This document shows positions 24,401 to 37,300 of a DNA stretch of 64,000 bases, in pieces; the first letter of the stretch is position 1, and each line of letters opens with the position of its first letter. The position numbers and the translations under genes are program-made. Below the pieces are notes generated by a model that was not told the DNA's origin, did no database searches, and saw nothing but the letters and a program-made list of their open reading frames with translations. Source of the DNA: Cyprinodon diabolis (taxonomy: Eukaryota; Chordata; Actinopteri; Cyprinodontiformes; Cyprinodontidae); NCBI GenBank assembly GCA_030533445.1, contig CM060070.1, forward strand, positions 32,642,001 to 32,706,000. Reading direction: 5' to 3'.

Positions 24401-27400
24401 TTTCCGCTTCTTGTTCACATGTTGCAGTTTGTGGAAACATGCGTGACATGTGCTGGCATGTCCAGGCTCCATGGGACCAGAGGACACGTCTGTCTTGCGT
24501 AACATTCTAGCCTGTTTGGCTGGAGGATATTCTTTCAGCTAATCTCCTAGTTTTTAAACTTTGTTCATTTCAAACTTTTAGACAAAATCTTAATTCATTT
24601 TAGAAATCAAACAAAATAAATTAACTAATTACTTAATTAAACTTGGAGTGTTGATTGGAGACAGACAGGCCCCAAATCAAAGTTAAAGGAAGCATTTTAT
24701 ACAACTCCAATCTGCCACATTATCGCAACATAAATGTTTGCAGATGAGAAGACGTCCATGGCTCTAGCCTTATCAAAATATTACACTATGCTATTAGATG
24801 AAGGACACTGCTCTAATTCCATTCCCAGACCTTTGCTGGGTACAAAATGAAGATGACTCTTTATTATAATAGAGGAACTGTCCTAATTAGATAAACTACT
24901 CGGGGAAAACATTAGTTCTCACACGCAACGGGCAGGTATTATTAGGGTTTAACAGACTCACACATCATTAATACAAATAATCCTAACAGACCAGAACCAT
25001 CAGGGCCTTTAGTTGAAGATGGTCTTAGTAACCCTTCAATCAGCTGAAAGGTCACCTGCATTCTATGCTTATGAAGAAAAACAAGCTCTTGGGAGAAGTC
25101 CTCACAGAAAAAGGAAACATGAAGATCATGTCAGAATATTGAAGATCAGCTGGAAGGTTTTCTGTAGGATCTGCGGAGGTCTGTGGCTGATCTGCGGAGG
25201 TCTGTGGCTGATCTGCGGAGGTCTGTGGCTGATCTGCGGAGGTCTGTGGCTGATCTGCTGAGGTCTGTGGCTGATCTGTGGAGGTTTTTGATTCATCGGC
25301 TAAGGAGTGTGACGGATCGGCAGAGGTCTCTGTGCTGTTCAGGTCTTCAAGGACTCCCAAAGCTGCACAGAGCTCCACTGCAGCAAGAGTTGTGATAAGT
25401 TCTGCTGAGCCTATTTACTGCCAACCTCTGCCTCAGACAACCTTTTGCAGTTTGCAGTCAACTTTGTTTCCATTGAGACATTTCATTTTAAACCTAAAGG
25501 AAATGTTTGTATGGAAGGTGTAGAATCGGTGCTGATTCTGTTAAACCCCTACATTGTGATCTTTTTGAAGGTTTTTTCATCCACCTTTTCCTTTCCTGTT
25601 CTCTGAGCTGGTTGAAGTTAGACGAGTTGAGGTCATGTTGGCTTGGTTCTCAGCTGCTGTCATGGTTCCTGCTATGGGTGGAAGAGCAGGTCTCCTGCAG
25701 TGAAACCAACAAACCACATTCCAGCATGCCGTTCTTCGGGTCGGGCTCCGGTCCAACGGGATTTGAAGACGCTGCTCCCTCAGCAAAGAATGAAGCTTTT
25801 TACTGAGTTGCTCTCATTAAAGTGGAGCCGACATGGATCTCTGACAGGTGGAACAGGAGCCGCACCTTTAGAGCAAGCTGGTCCACAACAGCAGCAGACA
25901 AGCTGGACCAGTCCAATGTCCAACTGAACTGAGACTGATTTCTGTGGGACTGTATGTAAATATCTGAGTCTTTGAAGTGATTAAAGATGATCGGCGTGAC
26001 CTACAGGTCCGGAATCAATGGTCAGTCAATCAGTGGTTCTGTCTCAGAACCACTGATTGCTTTGGAGCTAACAGGGAATAAGTCACAGCCAGAGGAGATG
26101 AAGGCAGGCGGATCGGCACAAATTCACCAGAACACCAACAGAACATGAGCTGAACCCATCTTTTTATTGTTCTGGTTCTGAACGCTGTCCAGTGTCCGCT
26201 TGGATGCTTCAGCTGTGTTTGAGTTGGAAAAGAAATAGAACCATTTTTTTATTTTTGCAGAAAGAATAAGAAACAGAGTAAATGTTCCGTTTCTGATGGA
26301 AAACAGGACAAACAAATCTGCTCCAGATGTTTGCATGAACCATGACCCACATCGTCTGTATTCAAATCTCCTGTGAGCAGCTTGAACCAAGGTGACCTCA
26401 GAGCCATGAGGTCATCAGAGAGGGAGGGGAGGGAGAAAAGCAGCTGAGGATGGAAAATGTTTTCCTCTGACTGGTTCAGCAGCTGCAGAGATATTCACAG
26501 TCATCATCAGTGAATGTGATGAGTGTTGCTCTTTGGAAAAGAAGGAGGATTCTGTTAAAAACATGAACTCTCAGATTTTATTCTTTCTCTGAAGTTAAAA
26601 CCAGAAAGTAAAGCTGTAGCCAGATCATAGTTTTCTGCACATTTTGCTCCACATAACTGAGATTTTCTGGGTTTCATAGAAGCCGCTGATTGGGCCCATA
26701 AATCACTGCAGATTTTTGACTTCTCCTCGGCTCTCAGGCGGACCCAGCCGTTTAAATATCAGACCTGATGAGTGACGCTGCTGATTCCCACAGGAGGAGT
26801 GAGATCATCTGAACCGACACCAGCTCTGGCTCTGGACCAAAGGAGACATCTGCAGGATCAGCTATGTCCATGCATGAAGCACAGGACGTTTCTCTGGAAA
26901 CAATCAGCCACAGTTTGGCTTTTAAAACCCTTTAAACGGTTCTAAAGCCTCAAGAACCGCTTCTGCCTGGGGGTCCAAACGGTTGAAGGCCGATACAGAC
27001 CAATGGGTTCCTGTTTTACAAGCAGAGTTTGACCTGATTTGACTTGAACAAAGTGAGAAAAATAAGGTATATATATATATATATATATATTAGGGGTGGA
27101 ACGGTTCACAAAATCCACGGTTCGGTTCGATTCACGGTTTCTCGTCACGGTTTTCGGTTCGGTTCGATACATGTTGATTGTTACACCGAAATCCCATAAG
27201 AATTTATGGAATTAATGAAAAAATCCCCCAAAAAATAATGGATTGTAATTATTTTAAATGATCAGCTGAAACCCTGGATCATTTCCGTATGTTTTGCTGC
27301 TTTGAATTTAATCATCTCGCGCATGCTCTCTACCATGTCCAAGGGACTCAGAGGGGAGCGGACGGGAGCCACAGTGGAGGCTGTAGGCTTTGCTTTAAGC

Positions 27401-28302
27401 AGGCGGTCTGGAGCACAGCGGGGGTTGCTGATGGAGTATGAGGGATTTCAGGGTTAGCCTGACATGTTGGTCATGTTGCTGTTAGCGTAAACAAAACGTG
27501 TTGCACAATGCTTGCACACTGTTGCACTTTTATCCACAACTTTCTTTCCGCAGTCATCGTAGGTCACTCTAAATGCAAAGTGGTCCCATACAGCAGACCT
27601 ATAAAGTACTGCTGGCGCGTCTTCCAACTCCTGTTCTTTCCCACTCGCCATTCCGACACAATTCTCCACAACAACAGATTTTTTTCCCTGCTACACCCGG
27701 CTAAGCTGCTTCGCTTCTTCTTCTTCTTGTTTACTACTGGTAGTTGGCTTTGGTCGCAGTACCGCCACCTTCTGCTCTGGAGTGTAAACGCTTCGCCTAT
27801 GAGAAAAAGGAGCCGCGCATGAACCGAACGAAACACACGCGAACCGAACCGAGGCTGTCGAATCGAACGGTTCGGACAGTTTTCATAAATCGTCCCACCC
27901 CATATTAGGGGTGGGTATTGCCAACGAAGTCACGATTCGATTTGAATCACGATTCACAGGCCACAATGCGATTCTATCACGATGCATCACGATACTTGAA
28001 TTATTGGGATGCATTGCAATATTTTCTCCTCTATGTTTTGTTTTTGAATGACTCGGCGCAGTATCTCACGGCCGGAAATGCTTGTGACACAAGACAGCGT
28101 GCGTCAACACATCCGCAGCGACATCTACTGGACTGGAAGTTGTATTACACTTGTTTTTTGGCTGATGTTCACCAATCATTCATGCAATTTTATTTATTCA
28201 TTTTTAAAAATTAATAATCGATACTTTGCGTCAAGAATCGATGCAGTAGATCACGAAAATTAGAATCACGATGCATCATCGTGACGATTATTTTGCACAC
28301 CC

Positions 28303-28348
<46 letters not shown>

Positions 28349-31300
28349 GTAAGTAATAGAGTAATTTAGGTTCGGGAATATGAAATGTTTACTACAAAAT
28401 CTTTTAAAAGTAAGGTTAAATAATAAAGAGCACAGTTTTTGTCCGTCTTGCATAAAAACGTTTTTAGATAAATTATTTTTGCTGTTGGTCCATTTTGGCC
28501 TGGTTCTGATGTCCTGTGTCTTTGGGGTGGAGTTGGCGTCAAAGGTTGCGGGTGTGGTCATACACGTGTTAAGGCTCCGCCCCTTTAACATTGACTGTAG
28601 CACCAGTATCTGAGGGATCCACCAGTTTCATGTTTTATTTTTAGGTCAATGCTGATTATTCCGACATCAGTCTAACTGATCCACGTTGTGCTGAAAGTTT
28701 ACATACCGAAGTAACAGAAAACAGACAAAATAATTATGAATGTTTACTAAATTTTAATTTAGTAAATTTTAATTTAGTAAAATAAACAAAATGAACAAAA
28801 TTTCTGTTTTAAAATAATTATTTAAAAAAATCAAACTGTCCCAGACAAATTGAAGCACCTTCCTCATGAACAGTGAAGCAACATACTTGTCAACAGGTGC
28901 AGAAGTCTGAACACTTCCTGAACATTTCAGAAAACACCTGATTGCAATGATTACTGCACAGTGTTGCTGTCATAATTTTCCATTTTTATCATTTTTATTC
29001 ATTTTACTGGCAGCTGATTTTCTTTCTGTCTTTTATGTAACTGTATGGAAACTTTCAAGCACATCTGCATCTGCTGTTGATTTATGTTTTTTTTTTATAT
29101 TTGGGCAGATTTTTGAAGCCAATTTTTTCTTCCTCCTCTCTAACATCAGCTGAACAATAGGCCGCCTGTTGTATCCATCTACCTTTATTTACGTCTTTCT
29201 TGGGTTTAATCTTAATAGCAAAGCATGACATTGTTTTCAAGACATTAACGTTGGGTGTTCTGGATTTCTCTGGAGCGACATAAGTTTTATCAAAGTTTTA
29301 TGATCGCCTTCAGGCGTTTGAGGCTCTTCCAGAAACTCTGAGGCTGTTTGATTTCTGAGTTCCATCTTCAATAAGGAGGAACGTTTCCATCTCCTCAACT
29401 GAAAGTCTGATGTTGATTCACCCTTTCAGAGCAGGACTCTGTCTGGTAACAGGATGCAGATTCATTCCAAAGACGAGTCCTGAACCATGAGTCTGAGTCA
29501 CGTTTTTCTGACATCATCGCCCCCTGCTCTGCATAGGATGAACCTCCAAACATGCAGTCAGTTAAATATCTGTTTACAGTCTGAACCAGGCCGGTGGGGG
29601 TTCTTTGTGGCTGCTGATTAGATCTCAGGCCGGTGGAAACATGTTCTGCTTTCTCAATTTGCTGACAGAAGTGGAAATTTACTATCTAGTGAATCAGAAA
29701 TTAGGATATTTCAGCTCTGGAGGCCCAACAGGTTTACTGGTTCAGAACCTGTTGGAGAATGAATGTCTGCAAACTTAAATGAGCTGAAGCAACGGACCAG
29801 AACTTCTCCAGGTCCATAAGAGCTGCAGGGTTCTGTTGTTTGGATGAACTGGAAATCATTTCAGAACCAATTTATTATCAGTGTCGTGATAATATTCCTC
29901 TGACCTTTTTATTATCTGAATAGATTCAGATTTTTTTTATTTATCCAAACCATGTTATATTTAGTAGTGGATCAGAAATGGGTTTTTATTAGTTATTCTG
30001 GATCCATTTGGTTCAGGCAGAATCAACAAAGGGAAATTAGTCCTATTTTCTTTATCTTTTATTTTCTTTCAGGCCAAATAAAAAGCCAACAGACTAGATG
30101 GATTTTCAGTTTGCCTTAAACCAGGTCAGAAACGACTAGAATCTGGTCCGAATTAGACCAGACATAAATGACCCAATGTGTCCGGTGTTTGAATCGGACC
30201 TCTCCAGCCTGCTTTCAGTCCTGATGTCCTCTTCCTGTCTCTCTCTGTCTGTAATGGGACCGCAGGGATATCATCGGATCCCACTGCCGATAATGGAAGC
30301 TTTTAGAGCATAATGGTTGCTTGTTTTCACTCTTCTTCTTGTGTTTGTCGCTGCAGGCCAGGTGGAAGCTGAGCTCAGGGAGTTCAGTCCGTACTACATG
30401 AAGCAGTTCACCGTGGCCCGGTTTGCTCAGGTGGAGGACGAACTGGAGCAGAACAAGGAGAAGATCACACAGCTGCTGAAGCAGAAGGTTGGTGGAACGA
30501 CCCGGTAGAAAGGAGTCGGCCCTTAATGGATGGGATGGGAACCAGCGGATGAATAAATGATGAAGATAAATGGAAACAGGCTGGTTCTGATTCCATGGAG
30601 GTCTTCATCAGTGTTCGTGCTGTCAGCTCTCTGAAAGCTGCAGTCTGGCCTTTGACTAGGCCACATTGTGTTCTGATGACCCAGTTTAGACCTTTTGGTC
30701 TATTTAATGATTCAAGCGTCTCAATGAGCCCAAATCATCAGCCTCTTCTGCTGTGCCTAGCAGCTGGTGGGAGGAGCTTATTGCTGTTGGCGTTCTTGAG
30801 AAGCTTCATCCAGAAGGAGATTTAACCAAAGTCCTGCTGCCATTTTCTTTATAGAGTAGATGTCTCCTTCTTCAGTCCTTAAAGCAGATAGGTTCAGGGA
30901 CATGACCTTTGACCTAGGGCGTGTAGGGTCTGAGTTTGAGCTCCTGGCTCTTTGATGGTTTCTCTGAGATGCCTGCTCTTAATCTTTTGTTTTTGGGTGT
31001 TTCCAGTAGGACCTTTTGAGAACTGACTTTCTGGCTGATTAGTCAGAGGGTCCATCAAAGCTTCATGTTCCTTCTGACCCAGTCTGTCACCCTCAGGAGG
31101 CTCCAGAAGAAGGCATGGTGCTCTACGAAGAAGGTCTGCTTTACTTTGATGAAAACAGGAAGTGGAGGGAGCGCTACGTCGTGGTGAGAGCCAACTACTG
31201 TCTGGAGTGTCATGAAAGCCTGCAGGTGAGTGAGAAACGGCCATCAGAAACCATCCGGAAGTTCTGCTTATTTGGTTCTGACTCGGTTCCCGCTCTGCCC

Positions 31301-34300
31301 TCAGTCTTTTGTGAAAGGAGTCCCTCCGATTTACAAGCTGCTGCCTACAGGGGGCACTGTTTTGACCACAGAGGAGCGGTACATGGAAATGGTGGACAGC
31401 TGTTACCCTGACGACAACAGTGAGTAGAACCCCTCATCCATCATATTATGGTGCAATGTCTTCACTACTGAGTCATTTATTCACTTAAGAAATATATTTC
31501 TAAAAAACAACTTTTTTGAATAATAAATTAAAATTAAATCCATTATTTTCTGATAGATTAAATGTCCTATTTTTGTCTTTGAGATCCACCAGAACACCCC
31601 CCTGCATGGTTTCTTTTCTGTAGACATCTGCTGACCTCAGCAGGGCTGTGGTTAACCTCAGGGGTGAATGCTCGCCCCCTCCCCTTTAGTTTGGCTCATT
31701 TATCACCATGATGCAGACGGTCGGTTCTATGCTGATGACGGTCAGATAGGACTCCGTAGTTTCTTCACATTTATTGATGTATATTCAGACTCCTCACTGT
31801 CGCTCCACATGTCTTCAGTCTTATGGCTTCAGTTGCTGACAGCCTCACATCAAGTCAGAGCTAAACCTCGTTTTAATCCACAAAATCTAGCTTGAATTTA
31901 TTTCTGTTTGAGCTGATCGGAAAAGTTACCAGTTAATTTAGTTTTCCTTTGAAACGTTTCTAAACTCTGGACATTTCTCCAAACTACATGAACTTTATGC
32001 TTTGCTTAACACCATATGTTTGGTGGCGAAACTATAAAACAGCTTTCAGGCTTTTCTGGTGTGCCAAATGAGCCTCCAGTCTACCAAATGTTAAAATTTG
32101 TGATATATTTATTCATGTCTGAGGGCTTAAAAATACAAAAAAAAGCTTGTCTTCCTCTAAAGGACCAGAGCATTGTTATTAGGGATGGAATGGTTTATGA
32201 GAACCGTCCGAACCGTTCGGTTCGACTCGCATGTTGCGTTCGGTTCATGCGCTGCTCCTTTTTCTCATAGGCGAAGCGTTTACACTCCAGAGCAGAAGGT
32301 GGCGGTACTGCGACCAAAGCCAACCACCAGTAGTAAACAAGAAGAAGAAGCGAAGCACCGTAGCCGTGTGTAGCAGAAAAAAATCACTTGTTGTGGAGAA
32401 TTGTGTGGGTATGGCGAGTGGGAAAGAACAGGAGTTGGAAGACGCGCCAGCAGCACTTTATAGGTCTGCTGTATGGGACCACTTTGCATTTAGAGTGACC
32501 TACGATGACGGCGGAAAGAAAGTTGTGGATAAAAACCGTGTGCAAGCATTGTGCAACACGTTTTGTTTATGCTAACAGCAACATGACCAACATGTCAGGC
32601 TAACCCTGAAATCCCACATACTCCATCAGCGCTCCGCTGCGCTCCAGACCGCCTGCACAAAGCAAAGCCTACAGCCTCCGCTGTGACTCCCGTTCTGAGT
32701 TCCTTTGAGATTGTAGACTGCATGCGCAAGATGATTAAATTCAAAGCAGCAAAACATGCGGATCCAGGGTTTCCGCGGATCATTAAAAATTACAGTTCAT
32801 AAATTTTTATGGATTTTTTCATTAATTTTTCTGGGATTTCAGTGTAACAATCAACATATACCCATGTGGGTTGGATGTGGGCTGGTGAGTGGGCCCTAGC
32901 AATTTTTGTCCGTGGGTTCCATGGTGGCCCCTTGTGGGCATGCCCACGTGGGCTAAGGGTGGGTTTCACATGGGCCCCACACGGGCAACCCAGTTTTCTC
33001 CCACATGGGACCCACACTGGACCCTGGGGGGATTATGGGTCCTTATTATGTCCTACACAGGCTAGCCTTTATTATTACAGGCTATTTAATTTTGGAGTGG
33101 GTTCTTATTGTTTTATTATTGTATTATGTATTATTTTTTGTGAATGCTGCTTGTCAAGACTTTGATGCAATCAACTGTGAGTTGCCTCTATCCACTATAT
33201 AAAATAAAAATGCCATTATTCAAGCTTTTTGTATTAAGTCAAATGGAATAAGAATTTTACAGATTAAATCAGATGCATAATACACACACAATATAATACA
33301 GATTATAACCAGTTGAGAAAGTGTTATACATCAAGAAAAAATAAAAATAAAATGTCCCATAACAAATGTTCTTCCGCTGAGCAAGAAGTGGCTCTAGTGG
33401 GATAAGGAGGGATTAGGAGGGACTTGAGGGACCTGTCAGGCCTGTCTATTGCCTCCCCTGTCCCTTGATCCAATCAGCCATTTGAAAACTGCCCTCTCCC
33501 CATCCTTCCTGGTGATCTGGCTGGTTAAGGCCTTCTTCTTTAAAGCTCCTGCAGGAACATGAATATGTTATGGTTACTTCATGTGCCAACACAACTCTCA
33601 GCAAGGATTGTAAAGTCAACTATGTTGAAGTGATATTCACCCAAAACTGATCACTTTTATATCAATCACTCAAGGTTTAAATTGTAATTTTGGGTTAAGT
33701 ATCCCTTTGCATTATTGACTTTACAAACCTGCAAATGTCAGAATGAACTGGGGAAAAGCAAAGAAAAAACAAAGATCAAAATTCAATGCCATCTGGCCAT
33801 GGCTGTCACATTTTTTTTGTAATATCTGGCTTTAATAAATAACCCAATAACAATTACAAACCAAGTGATAATAAAAACACAATTTACATTTTTCATAAGA
33901 ACAGATAACTGGAAGATCTGTGCAAGAAAATCTTGAAAACATTTACTTTTCGATAACATTTCTGGAGCACCTCTTTCATACAGTAATAACCATAGCCAAT
34001 AAATGAGTATAAATTTCTCTCGACAAAAGTTACTATATTACAGTTATAATCCATTATGCACTTACCAAATATAACTTCAAACAGCTTTAAAGTCCTGAAC
34101 TCCCGCTTTCCATTCCGGCCCACAAAGTTATACTGTCTGGAAAGGTCATGGTCCACGATGAAGACCATCATACGTCTTGTGGCCTTATCCACAGTGCTCC
34201 CTCCAATGTCTGCCACTGCTGTGACCTAAGGGGGAACAAAGTCAGTACAAAGTAAAATCTTTTTTTTTTTTTTTTTGCAGCTTCTAATGGCTCGCTTTTA

Positions 34301-37300
34301 TTGACAGTAAACTGACAGGAAATAGATTAATGTATAATTGTTAAGTATTTCAACAATTAATCGATTTGTTGCTATAATAATAAAATTTTAAAACATTTTG
34401 AAATACGTTGATGCTTCTCAAATCTCTTGTTCTGTCCACAAAACAAAGAGATACTCGGTTTATGGCCAGCAAAGAGGAGCGAAATATTCTTATTTAGGAA
34501 GCTGAAATCATAGAATTAGGACTTTTTGGCTTTAAGAAAGCTATAAGTGCCAATTAATTGAATTATTGATTACTGTTCAATTTATTGATGATTTGTTTCA
34601 GCTCACATCAGATTTACTGCCAGCCCCCCCAATAAAACTGGATGAAATTTCACTATAGACTTTACATACATACCAGTTCAGACATGAAGCTTGGGTCAGA
34701 CAACTGTCTTTAGGGGGAAACCATCTGGGATGACAGAAAGGGTGTCACCACTGTTGCCACGCTGTGCCATGGTTTGTAGCATCCTTCCATGAACTCTTAG
34801 GGTTTCTTTGACTTCCTCAAGGACTTTCAGGATGTGAAAAAGGACGTTGTCATAAAAAAAATTAGTGGAATTTCCGTCTTCATGATTACTTGATAAATTG
34901 TCAGCGCAAGCATCGTAGAAAGTGTCCATGGAATCTATGTTCTCAGAATTAACTGCCAACAAATCAGTCGGCTCCTTTTTCGGGCATAAGAAAATGCTCC
35001 TCCACTTTTGCCAATATTTGCCTTTGTGTTCTTTCTGAATGATAACTTTATAAATTGTCCTCGCAAGCATCAGAAGTGTCCATGGAATCCATTTTCTCAG
35101 AATTATCTGCCAACAAAGCCATAGACTCCTTTTCGAGCACAAGCACATGTTCCTTCACTTTTGCCAATATTTTCCTCCTTTTTGTTCTTTCTGAAGTCTT
35201 CATGATTTCTAAGAAAAAAAAATGTTTTAGGTTTCAGCTATGATAAACACAGGATGACAAACTCCAGCCAAAAACCGCAAATGACTTGGTTAGAAAATGT
35301 GTTTCTGTGGTTAATCACAGATCTAAGTTTATTTAAAGCTGAAGTCTGTAAGTTTTTAAAAATCACTTTTTTGTCATATTGGCTAAAACTGTCCCTATGC
35401 CCAGACAGCAGTACATGTGATATGTAACCTGTGAAAAAAACTGCTTCAATTGGTCCCGCATACTGCCAGTATTTCAATCTGCAAAGAATATTTCGGGACG
35501 AGTCAAAACAACCAATCACAGCCAGAGGAGCGTCTGATGGAGTGTCAATCACAGCTCACACACGCTGAATCCCGCCCCCACCCTCTCACTGCTTAACCTG
35601 CCGCTGCCGCAGTCAGGAGGACGCGCGTGGAAGTCATGGCGGAGCGACAGCCACCAGCGAAAGAGAAACTGCCCTTACTGCCCCTGCCGACAACTGCTTA
35701 CATGGCAAACTTCGGTATAACCAGCATCTTATATCTAGCTGCTTGGAGGTGAGTGTTATCGCTCTTACCGGTTCACACTCCATGTACGCTGCTTGGACGC
35801 TTCTGGTCGCATGCGGTAGCCGCGCAGATGCTGTGAGAGGGGTGGAGCTTGGAGGTGGGGCATGAGTGAAGCAGAGAGGGTGGGGGAGTGGTGTGAAACC
35901 TGTTTTTCTTCAAATTTTCAGTCGAAGTCTGCTCTCTTCTCAATGTTACAGACTGCAGCTTTAAGTGAAGCTAGATTTGTTTTGAGTATATTGCATCACA
36001 GCAGTGACTAGACTAATGTGTGCATTATAAGGTGGAGGGATTTCAGCTGGTTATATGCACTGCATCGTCACTTATTTAAGACCCAAAAAGCGACTTGACT
36101 TTCAGAATCAAACCCAAAGAACAGCAACGCGCAAATAGAGAAGAAAAAAAAAAGTACAACTCAAAGTTGTATGAAATAATCAGGCTTGGAAACAGTAAGC
36201 GCGGGTCACTGGAACTACCACGTCTAGGGAAAAGAAACAAAAAGTCCAGAGAGTGTGGCGTGGTTTACTCACGGCCCTTTTAACTTTCAGTCACATACCT
36301 ACTGCGAAAAAAAAATAAATACACTAAATAGCCCAAGCAGCTAAGGTCTAATAGTGTAAGTCCAGCTCTGATTCCCTTAAGACGGTAGAATGTGCCGCAG
36401 AGCCGAAGCTCCGAGCCGATGGCGGTAGCAGTTGGCGCGGCCTAGCCCTCAACCACGTTGCGGTCTCAAACCCGTAGCATTCTCTAAACTAGTGATGTTA
36501 TGAGATGAGCCGAGGCTTCGATGCGTGTGTCGAGTAATGGAGGGGGCGTTTCCCCGAAGCGCGTGTCGAGGCGTGATTCATTTAGAGGAGGGGCCAAAAT
36601 TGATGACGTCCGAGGCCTCGTTACCGTGATACCACGTGACCGCTTCGGTATGTGGTTCGGGAAGCGCAAGAATTTTGACAGGCTTCTATACAGCCTCAGT
36701 GTTCAGTCAAGATGTGGGAGATTGGAGGAGAGCTGCTGTCAGCTGGATAAAGTTTGGATAGATTCTAAGAATAAATTGGTTGTTTTTCCAACCAATCTAG
36801 TTGCCTAAAGCTAATTTGGTTTGAATAAACAATGTAATGATCAAAATTTGAGCAAACCACCAGACAAAGCCAGTGTTAATACGTCAGTGTTAAGAAGTAT
36901 TTTCTCCCAGATCAGACCATCTACATGAGTGGCATCCTCTGTAAGGGATACTCTCATGCTAGAGGTTGATGGTTCAAGACCTGTCTCTCTCTTTTGAAAG
37001 TTGCGATTAAACTTAATTATTTTGGCTAATGAGACTAATTTGCATTGTTTTGCCTGAGTAAAAATATAGATTGGGTAAATTAGGTCGGTGCAGCCAAAAG
37101 ATTGGTTGAACATAACTTCCAACCTGATTAAAACCAAAAAACGTGGAAAAACTATCATGTTTGAATAAAAATGACTAACACCTTTCATTTTGCTCATCAT
37201 TGCCCAATTTGCACAAAGACTTTCACTGTCTGCTTGAGTTTATTTCACTAAAATGGCAGAAAAACTGTGCACCTTAAATGATTTTTCTAACAAACTTTAC

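Larger units (their letters stand above)
27069..28346. repeat. (TA)n microsatellite interrupted by two hAT elements
   Basis: A TA dinucleotide tract at 27069-27090 resumes at 28306-28346. The 1.2 kb between is occupied by two adjoining hAT-type elements (separate entries). The original locus was therefore a simple TA repeat. Confidence 0.8.

Noticed and set aside
35637..35751. ATG frame MAERQPPAKEKLPLL ending at a GT donor, like a first coding exon
   Set aside because: It is inside the 35333-35964 MITE, which has clear inverted ends; similar MITEs often carry such CpG-rich promoter-like cores.
36915..36990. tRNA-like B box (GGTTCAAGACC) suggesting a tRNA-derived SINE
   Set aside because: The A box and cloverleaf stems are not convincing, and the stretch is within the body of the hAT element at 36490-37544.
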